A stretch of 64,000 bases of DNA from Rhizaria sp. SCN 62-66. Lineage: Eukaryota > Rhizaria, unplaced. The translations under genes and the position numbers were made by a program. Shown piece by piece: positions 22,189 to 31,200 of the stretch; the first letter of the stretch is position 1, and each line of letters opens with the position of its first letter. Under the pieces are notes generated by a model. That model saw nothing but the letters and a program-made list of their open reading frames with translations, was not told the DNA's origin and made no database searches. Where the stretch lies: assembly GCA_001724265.1 (NCBI GenBank), contig MEDY01000033.1:1-64000 (forward strand). Reading direction: 5' to 3'.

Positions 22189-24963
22189 ATGTCAAGCTCG
22201 ATCAACAAAGAGGCTGCCGCGCTGCTGGACCTTTGCGTTGCCAGCTACGCCTCGTTCGACGGCACAGCGCGCGCCCGTATCTCCCCTGCCACACACATCG
22301 AAACTTTCATTTCCACAGCAGTAGCGTCGCTCTCAAACCCCACGAGCAGCTCCACCACGGCCGTGACCACGACAACTGCGGGGGGCACAATGTTTGGAAC
22401 GACGGCAGCTGCTCCAGCGCTGTCCGCAGCGTCAGCAGCCCTCGCAGCTGACGCCGCGACCGCCGCGTTCGTTACCGACGTGTTCTACACACTGATGCGG
22501 TACAACGCGCTCCTGCTCCGGCTCTCAGAGAGCTTTCTCGAAAGCAGCAAGGCGACGCTTACTCGCGCCGACAAGCGCCCATTCCTCGTGCTCATCGCCA
22601 TCGCGCTGTGGAAGCTCAGCGACCTGGGCTGGGAGCAGTTCCAGAGCCTCCTGGGCGCCCAGCCCGGCCACAAAGTCGTGCCGTTCCTCGCTGCGTTCTT
22701 CACCAGCGCGTCGCTGCAGACGTGGTTTCGCACCGAGGCGAGCACGTTCTTTGACATCGTCCACGTCGACAACGTGCTCATCCCGGCGCTGCTCGCGCAC
22801 GCCGATGAAGCCGCCGCGCTGGCGGACTCGCTGCGCACCGCCGACGCGCACCACACGCGCGCTGCCGCCAACGGCAACAACACCACCCTGGGCAGCGGCT
22901 ACGCGGGCGCCGGCGTGACCGCGACGCTCTCGCCCTCCAAGACGACTGTGCCTGTGCCGTTTAACCTGTCCGAGGCTAAGCCGCGCAAGCAGGCCCCGCA
23001 TGCCGTTCCGCGCGAGGCCGTGCCGGTGCTGTTCCAAGCGCGCCCGGTGCCCGCGGCGCTCGCGGCGACCTCGTTGCAGGCCATTGAGGCCGAGCGCGCG
23101 GCCGCGACCGTCGCCGTGGCGGCCGCGACGGCGGACAAGTACGTCGGCGTCGACTCGCACGTGCCCACTGCTTCAGACGAGCGACTCGCGGCGGCCGCGG
23201 CGGCGCGCGCAGAGAAGGACGCCGCTGCCGCCGCCGCTGCTGCCGCCGCCGAGGCCGCTGCCGCCGCCGCCGCGGAGGCCGAGACGCGGAAGCTCAAGGC
23301 GCAGTTCCTGCACCCTGCTGAAAGCGTGAAGCTTACGGCGGCCGCGATGCTCCGCGAGGAGGCGCTCTACCGCCGGCAGCAGGAGGAGCGCATCGAGTCG
23401 CTCAAGCGGTTTGCCACTGAGCTCAAGGACACAACCGAGTACGACGCGTGGCGGGTCCGCGCGGAGGCCGAGGCCGAGGCGGAGCGCGCCGCGGCGGTCG
23501 AAGCGCGCAAGGAGGACGCGGCGCGCGCGCTCGTGGACGCACAGGAGGCGGTCAAGAAGCGCATGGCCGAGGTGCAGGAGCTGGCGCAGCAGCAGCGCAA
23601 GGACGCGCGCGCCGCCGGGGACGAGCGCGTGGCCGCCGAGGAGGCCGCCGTGGCGCAGCGCAAGGAGCGCGCGGGTGAGATTGCGGCCGACCGCGCCAAC
23701 GTCGCCGTCGCCGTGGCTGAGGCGCGCAAGGAACGCGGGGTGGGCGCTGAGGCGCTGCGGCGGGAAAAGGAGCAGAACCGGCAGCGCGTGCTGGACGAGC
23801 GCGCGACGGAGCTGGCGGCGCGCAAAGAGGTGATCCGGCAGATCCAGGCGATGGAGCAGGTTGCGCACGCGCGCGCGCGGCAGCCCAAGGAGGTCGATCC
23901 CACGCAGACGGCCGGCCACGGCTTTCTGAGCGAGATGTCGCTGGCGGAGCTGCGCGCGAAGCTGGCTGCGCTTAAGGTGGAGAACGAGACCGAGGCGTCG
24001 CAGCGGCGCAGCAAGGCGGCGGACGAGAAGGCGCTGAAACAGGCCAAGTTCGAGGCAATGGCGCGCAACCACGCCGCGATCCGTCAGTACAACGTCGAGA
24101 AGGGCGACGTGCGCCGCGAGGGCAAGGCGCTGACGGCCGACGCCAAGGCCGCGGTCGAGGCCGCGCGCGCCGCCGCCGCTGCCGTGGCCGCGGACCGGCT
24201 GGCCATCGAGAACGCCGCGACGCGCGCTGAGGCCGCGCTGCTGTTAGCGCAGCAGAACAAGGTGCGCGCGGATGAAGCCAACTTTCAGATGCTGTCCAAG
24301 GCGGCGGCGATGCAACAGCGCGCTGAGGAGCTGCGCGCGTCGGCCGTGCGGCGCGTGCAGCGCGAGGAGGCCGCTGAGGCCGCCGCCGCTGAGGCGGTGG
24401 CCGTGGACGACGAGCGGCGGCAGCGTGCGCTGGGCAAGGCGCATGCGCAGCAAGCGCTCTCGCAAGCCAAGGCGATCGCGAGCATGAAGAACGACCTCGC
24501 GGCTCGGCACGCCGACGCGCAGCGCGAGGCTGCGCTGGAGCTGGCGCGCAAGCGCAAGATGACGGCCACGGTGCGTGAGGCGCGGTCGCCGCGGTCCCTA
24601 GCCAGCCCGCTCTCGGCCAGTAGTACGGGCCGCGTGTCGCCGCTCGGGCTTGCGGCGTACTCGAGCGGGGCTGCGACGCCGCTTAGTCGCTCGCTGTCGG
24701 GCGCTGGCGCTGGCGCGAGCTCGACTGCGGTGGTGTCGACGCCGCACGCCAGGACGTCGGCAGTTATGGCCGCCGCAGGCGCGTCGGTGCTGTCTGGCAA
24801 CGGAAACGGCGGCGGCGCCGGTCACTCCGGCTCTCATGGCCAGTTCAATGGCACTGGCGCCATGGCGCGCACGGTGCGCAGCGTGAATAGCAACACTGGA
24901 GTGCCTAACGTCACTGTGCAGAGTTCGGGCAGTAATGTTTCCGTCTCTGTTCACCGCTACTAA
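22189..24963 (+). CDS. CFAP99: CFAP99 (cilia- and flagella-associated protein 99), 924 aa
   Basis: CFAP99 is a motile-cilium axonemal protein. The N-terminal helical domain (about 1-215) contains family blocks such as LIAIALWKLSDLGWEQFQSL and FLAAFFTSASLQTWFRTEAS. The proline-rich linker VPFNLSEAKPRKQAPHAV (about 256) matches the 'FxLTKPKPR' segment of the family. A long charged coiled coil (about 330-780) includes KEVIRQIQAMEQ and DPTQTAGHGFLSEMSLAELR (about 570), the family signature before the final helices. The last 130 residues are Ser/Gly-rich, with stop TAA. The start chosen is ATG 22189 (MSSSINKEAAALL), because an in-frame ATG 40 codons upstream (22069) lies in low-bias, UTR-like sequence. 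Single exon. It faces CEP162 across a 520-bp promoter. Confidence 0.9.
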   Translation: MSSSINKEAAALLDLCVASYASFDGTARARISPATHIETFISTAVASLSNPTSSSTTAVTTTTAGGTMFGTTAAAPALSAASAALAADAATAAFVTDVFYTLMRYNALLLRLSESFLESSKATLTRADKRPFLVLIAIALWKLSDLGWEQFQSLLGAQPGHKVVPFLAAFFTSASLQTWFRTEASTFFDIVHVDNVLIPALLAHADEAAALADSLRTADAHHTRAAANGNNTTLGSGYAGAGVTATLSPSKTTVPVPFNLSEAKPRKQAPHAVPREAVPVLFQARPVPAALAATSLQAIEAERAAATVAVAAATADKYVGVDSHVPTASDERLAAAAAARAEKDAAAAAAAAAAEAAAAAAAEAETRKLKAQFLHPAESVKLTAAAMLREEALYRRQQEERIESLKRFATELKDTTEYDAWRVRAEAEAEAERAAAVEARKEDAARALVDAQEAVKKRMAEVQELAQQQRKDARAAGDERVAAEEAAVAQRKERAGEIAADRANVAVAVAEARKERGVGAEALRREKEQNRQRVLDERATELAARKEVIRQIQAMEQVAHARARQPKEVDPTQTAGHGFLSEMSLAELRAKLAALKVENETEASQRRSKAADEKALKQAKFEAMARNHAAIRQYNVEKGDVRREGKALTADAKAAVEAARAAAAAVAADRLAIENAATRAEAALLLAQQNKVRADEANFQMLSKAAAMQQRAEELRASAVRRVQREEAAEAAAAEAVAVDDERRQRALGKAHAQQALSQAKAIASMKNDLAARHADAQREAALELARKRKMTATVREARSPRSLASPLSASSTGRVSPLGLAAYSSGAATPLSRSLSGAGAGASSTAVVSTPHARTSAVMAAAGASVLSGNGNGGGAGHSGSHGQFNGTGAMARTVRSVNSNTGVPNVTVQSSGSNVSVSVHRY

Positions 24964-25282
24964 GCAATGCTAAGAGCGATACATCACAAAATGAAGCGAC
25001 ACAACAATGGCTAGCTACATATAAGCCAAATGTAAGATTATACGTTTCTGCAGTTACTGTGAGTTGTGATTGATTCGAATGTTACACTAGTTTACAGTTT
25101 AAGTCTTGTCGGTCCAAGAGTTGTAAGAAGACTGGAATACAATAGACAGATCATCTTTATTTCGTCCCATTGTCGACCTTCAGCTCTTAATCAGTGAATT
25201 TGTCAAATAATAATAATAATGATAATTGTGATATCTCTTTGTAGCATAATGAATGAAATAGTCCCGCAAACAGCCTCATGCT
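24964..25282. other. Convergent 3' flanks of CFAP99 and the CW zinc-finger gene
   Basis: About 320 bp of AT-rich sequence between two stop codons. TTTATT at 25157-25162 is AATAAA on the minus strand, about 120 nt past the CW gene stop, and may be its poly(A) signal. A run of TAA/ATA triplets lies at 25207-25225. No gene seen. Confidence 0.6.
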
Positions 25283-28200
25283 TTAGTAGATGCGCAGAAT
25301 GCGTGCTGTCTCCGCATCGAACCTCATTCCCATCTGCAGCAGAATCTCCTGCCGCTTGAGGTCCTTCTCCATCCCGTCGACAGTCGTCACGCCCTTGGCT
25401 GCGAGCTCCGCCGCCAGCGCCGTGTCGTCGAGCAAGCACCGCACGATCCAGTCGTCCAGCTCGCCGCAGCGCTTCGGCGACGGCGCGGCCAGTCCGCCGC
25501 AGAAGTACTTAAGAGGCGCGTGTCCCGTCAGCAGGCGCCACTTGCGGCATCGCGGCGAGTCGCAGATGACCCAGCGCAGCTGCGAGCTGCTGCTCTCGCG
25601 CAGCTCGCGCTCCTCGGCCGCGGGTTCCGCGTGCATCTTGAAGTAGGCAGTGTCGCTGATGTCCTCGTCGGCGGCGCCGCGCTGCGGATCAGAGCTGTCG
25701 CCACTAGAGTGGGAACATGAGGCGGATGAGCATGTATGACTGTGGGCGTCAGAGTCGGACCCGGAACCAGAGCGAGAGCCCTTGTTGCTGTTGCTGCTGT
25801 TGCGATCGGGCCCGTGCGAACCCCCGCGACCGCGGCCGCGGCCACGGCCACGACCGCGCCCGCCGCGACTTGAGCTCGCACTCGCACGATTGTTGCTGCT
25901 AACGCGGCCGTCATCGCTGTCGCTGCCGCTGGTGCCGTCGCCGTCGTTCGCGGTGCCGCTTTTCTCGCCGTTGTCATCGTCTTCGCTGCCACTGCCGCTG
26001 CCACTGCCATCATCACTGCTCGTCGCGTCGGTGACATCGGTGTTGGCGTCGCTGTTATCAGCGGTGCCAGCGGTGGCAGTGCGCGGACTGACGCGACGAG
26101 CAAGGGCGGACTTGCCCTTGTTCTTGCCCTTGGCAGTCTTCCTTGACTTGGTGTCCTTGTCGTTAGACTTTGACTTGGACTTAGAAGTTGCACCCTTAGA
26201 CTTAGATTTGGAGGACTTCGTAGCGTCACTGTCACTGCTCTCAGAGGGCGCAGAACCTTCGTGACCACTTTCGCTGTCGTCGGATAAAGCACGGCTCGAG
26301 CGAGTCTTTTTGCTCACGAACTTGCCCTTGACCTTGCTCTTAGTCTTCGAGTTCTTGCTCTTGCCGTCGCTCTCGTCGTCGTCCGAGTTATCGCGTTCGC
26401 TACCGCTCGTGGTGTTCTCTCTCCCGCCATCGTCACTTTGCACAGTCTCGTGAAAACGACGCTTCAAGCCCTTGCCCTTGCCTGCCGCTTTGCCGCCAGC
26501 CATGGCACCCGCGAGCTGAGCCAGCTTGGCTTCGCGGCGCCTCTGACGCAGCACCCTGCGAAGGTTGCGGTACCGCTGCTCCTCGAGCAGCGCGTCCTGA
26601 AGCGAGAACACACGAAAGCCGGGCGTTGCCGGCGGGGCGCCAAGGCCGCCTACCTGTCCAGCCTTGTTGCTGTTGCTACTGCTGACTTTAGAGCCGGCCG
26701 CAGCTGCATCGACACTGGCGCCGCCCTTGTTCGGGCTTGAGGTCGCACTCGTTGTCGCGGGTGTCGTTGCGGCGGCAGCGGTGGCTTTGGCCTTCGCAGC
26801 GAGCACGAACGCAGCGCTCGGTGTCGCCGCGTTGAGTCCCTCCCAGGCGCCCGTCGTGTTGCCCTCTTGGAGGAAGTGCTGCAACAGGTCCGCCTTGGCG
26901 TCGGCGGGCATCATGGACAGCGGGATCAGAGGCGCGTCGACCGGCGTCACGATGGACGCGATGCCGTTGGCGGCAAAGCGCTTGAACGGAAGCATCGACT
27001 GCGTTGCGCGGCCGCCGCGAGCCCCGCCCCGGTGAGACGCAGAGCCAGCTCCAGCGCCCGCGGACCGCTGCAGCTGCAGGCTCGAGCCAGCGGCGGCTGG
27101 CTCGTCGTCATCGTCGACGTCGGACGTCGGCGGTGACGGCGAGGCCGAGGACTCGCATTGCTGGCGCCAGTCCTGCCACCACTCGTCGCCCCATCCCGCG
27201 TCGTCGTCGCTGCACTCGCTCGCGCTGCTGACCGCCCACGCCTCCGCACCCGTGTCCGGGAAGCGACCGAGCTTTAGACAGCTCTCCGCGTTCGCGGCGC
27301 CGGTGCCGCCGAGCAGCGAGTGCAGCCGGCCCGCGGTGAACGCGGCGGCGCCGGCGGCGGTCGCGGCGAGAGTGCCCACGGTCACTGCGCCGGTGTACGA
27401 CACGGGGGCGGCGGCGTTAAAGCTCCAGCCGCCGCGGCCCCGGCCCCGGCCCCGCCCGCGCCCGCGTCCACGGCCGCGACCGCGGCCTCGGCCACGGCCG
27501 CGCCCGCGGCCAATGCCGTCGCCGTCGTTGGCGGGGCCCTGGGTCGCCGAGACGTCGTCGTCGCCGTCGCCGTCGCCGTCGTCGTTGTCGCCGCCGCTGT
27601 GTTGCGCGTCCTCATCCTTGACGTCATCAGTGTTTGCTGCTTTCTTGTCCTCGTGATCATTGTCGTCGTCGTTCATAACATTGGCCGCCTTGCCAGACTT
27701 GTTGTTTGTACTGGCAGTGGCGGGCAGCGCACCGCGCGCCCAGCCAATGAGACCCGCGGCCGACATCGTAGCAGCAACCGCCATCTCCTCGGCACTCGCA
27801 CCGTCCGTCAGCAAGGACGCAGAGCCCGGCGGCGTGAGCAGAGCCGCACTGGCGGGCGCACGTGCAATGACCGAGGCGGGCCCGCACGACGCGCGCGCGC
27901 CGGCCCCGCCTGTGACCACGGTGGCAAGCCCACCGAGGAAGGTATCCTCGACGCGCGCGCCGGCGAGCGCGAAGTCGTGCGGAATCGGCTGCGCGACCAC
28001 TGCGAGGGAGAGCAGTGTGGATGTGATGCTAGCGTAAAAGCGAGAGGCGAGGGCGCCGTAAGGCGACAGCACGGTGATGCCGGCCGCACCAGTGCCAGGA
28101 ACAGCGCCGTTTGTGGCTGCGTTCGTGTTTGTTTTGGAAGCGAGGCACGAGATGGGGGTAAAGATGGGCGTCTTGACCAAGATCGCAGGGGGCAGCGTGA

Positions 28201-31200
28201 CTGTGATGGCGCGGTGCGAGAAGGTCTCGGCGCCCAACACCTCCGTAAGCTTGTGTGTCGCGAGAGGGAGCTCGGGAGACGTATACATTGCCTTGGCAAA
28301 AGCAGATGCATGAGTTGTACTTGCGGACTTGCTATCGACAACAGAAGAGCTTGAACTTAGGGCTTTGATGTGAACTGAAGGGAAGTCCGGATAGGTGCCC
28401 CTGAGAGGAGTCATCATCCGACGCAGCAACAGCGCCTGGGCTGCGGGAGGCAGCAGGTTCGCAGTCGAAGCGCACTCGTCATTGCTGCCACCCCAAGCAG
28501 CATATGCGGCCTCGGCAGCCGCTGCAGTAGCAGCAGAGGCAGCGGCGGCTGCAGCCTCTTCGTCTGTAACCTCATTGGTATTGGTGCTAGAGCTTGCTGT
28601 CGTAGGCTGCAATACTTTGGTATCTGAAGACTTAGCGCAACCAATAGAGCCACCAGACTGGCTGGGACGATGAATAGCAGAACCAGTGGCAGCTGCAACA
28701 TCGCTCTCGTTGTTGAAGTCAACAGTGACAACTTCAGGCATCAGCTTCTGCAGTCCGAGCAGCGCTGATTCGGTCACAGTGGGTGCGATATCGGCAGCGC
28801 CAGCACCACTGCCAGGAGCAGTCGCAACGGCCGCCGCGGCGGCCGCGGCTGCGACAGCGGCGGCGGCCGCGGCGGGGTTGGGCGCGGTCTCGACCGTGGG
28901 GACCTGGGCCCAGCCGCCCCGCAGCCATAGTACGGAGCCGGGGCGCAGGTGCGGCGCCAGCGCGGCCGCGGTGGCGACGGGGAGTTCGATGGCGATGACG
29001 CGGAGTGTGTGCGTGTAGAGCAGGACGCGCACCGGCGCCTGCTGCTGCTTCTGCGGGTCTTGGGGTTGCGAAGCACCGTTCTCACTCGCAGACTCATCAG
29101 TGGGGATAGATGCTAGGGAGGAGAAAGAAGAGGAAGAATACAACGCTGGCGGCTGCTGCTCTCCTTCAGGCTCATGCTGCTGTTTAGCGCGGACCTTCTT
29201 GTTATTCGTGCTCGCTTTGCCGCCCTTTTGATTTGTACTCGTATTGCCGCTTGGTGCAAGAGCGGCGTTTGCAGTCTTATTGGGATTCGCAGAGTCAAGA
29301 GCGAGTGCAGGTGTCCAGAGGCTCGAAAGAGCGCTCGCAGACGCAAACGGAACTAAACCACTCATATTGCTGCTGCTGGAATCAACCTTCGTGGTGCTAC
29401 TGTTTGCACGGCCGTGAGCAGATGCTGTGGGACTGAGAGTCCCGTTGCGGTGGGGCATCCAGAGTGCAGTCGGGGGGAACTGCGAGCCGAGAGGCAGCAC
29501 ACCGCACCACGTACCAGAACCCTTCTCGTCACCGACATTCGCAGCAACACCGGAGTGCAAGTGCAACGCGCCCGAGGGCTGCAGCAAGCTATTTGCATTT
29601 TCTGAGGAAGTTGTGAGCGTGTCTAAAGGGGCGAGCGCGGTGATTAGCGCAGGCCGAAGACCGAGGTCGAGACCGGCACCCTCGACTTCGGCGGCGGCAG
29701 CAGCGGCAGCGGCAGCAGCGGCGACAGCAGCAGCGTTGTTGTACGAAGCGCGGCCAGGAGTGCAATGAACAGGAGCGCTCGGCTCCGTTTTGACTGCGTT
29801 GGACGCAACCGATGCATCATCGTCGTCGTGATCATCATCGCCACCACCGTCGTTACTTCCAAAGCCTTCGTCGTTGTCTTCCTCTTCTGTCGCTGCGGCA
29901 GAGCCAGCGGCACTCGCCGAGTCACCAGCCGCGCCCTCGGAGGCGGCGGCGTCTTCGGCCGCCTTCTGCATCTCCGCGAGTTTCGCCTTGGACACGAACC
30001 TGCCGCCTATGCCCACGGCAGCGCCCGCGGCGCCCATGCGCGCGCGCCCGCCGCGGCCTCGGAGGCTGCCACGCGCGAACCGGGCGGGTCCCATACCCGT
30101 CACGATCATCGCGCCCGCGGCGCCCTTGCTGGCGCTGGCCATGGCGCCGCCGCTGCTGGCCCCGGCCGTGGCGCGGTGGGTCGAGACGGGGCGCGCAACG
30201 CGGCCGAACGTCGCTGCCGCCGCCGTGGCCGCGGCCGTGGCAACGCCCGCGGGCGCCGGCGTCGCCCAGAGCACGAGCGCGAGCCCAAAGAAGTCGCCCG
30301 GGCGCGCGAGCTTGCGGCTGAGCAACGGCGCCTCGTGCGGCGGCGTCGCGTGCGCCGGCACGGCTAGCGCGCCGGGGGGCAGGAAGGTCGGGGCGGCGGC
30401 GGACGTGAACAGCACCGCGTCCGCGGCCGTGGCCAAGGCTGCGGCGGCGACCGCGACGGGCGTGCCCGAGGCGGCGTCGCTGTGACTTGCCAGCGGGGTG
30501 AAGGCCTTGAGGCCGGCGGACGAGAGGGCGCCCACGGAGCCCATGCCACCGGCTGTCATTGTTCCTGTAGCCGCTGCGAACAAGGATGACGAGTCGGACG
30601 ACGCGGTTGCGGTTGCCGCGCGGTTCGCAGTGATGTTCTCGAGCGGCTTGAGGCCGTGCGTGTGGATGCTGTAGAGGTCCTCCGCAACGAGACCCAGGAC
30701 AGAGACGCCGGAGCCGAGAACTGCGTTGATGCCGAACTGACCCATACCAACGCCGGTGCGCAACGCTAACGCGGCGGCTGCGGTGTCGCTGTCATCAGCT
30801 TCGCTGCGGTCATCCCTCTTGACAGAGCTAGCCTTCGCGGCAGACTCTAGCTTAGCTTTAACGTCTGCGTGAGCGTTTGCTGCTGCGTGACTGGCGTTGC
30901 TGCCTGAGGGCGGGTTCATGAGGCCGAGTGCGGCCAGAGCGGTGCGTTTGTTGGCGCGTGGCATGGTCTTCCGAGGCACGCGCACACGGGTACCGATGCC
31001 CAGACCGACGCCAATCGCGCCAGAGCTCGCCGTGGGGTTACTGACCACGGCAGAGCTCGCACTGGCGGCAGCCGGAGGGTACGCGTTGCTCGAGGTGTAC
31101 GGGTACAAGTGGCTCTGCGCAGCGGGCGGTGCGGAGTCGGACGCGTAGGCCGGGGACGCAAACGGGGAGCGCGCGGACTGACGGGACCTGACCCAGCCCG

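Noticed and set aside
1004-24963. TAA also being a sense codon (TGA as sole stop)
   Set aside because: Sequence after TAA in CEP162, CFAP99, the CW gene and the PX gene turns AT-rich at once, and the SH3 domain is complete at its TAA.
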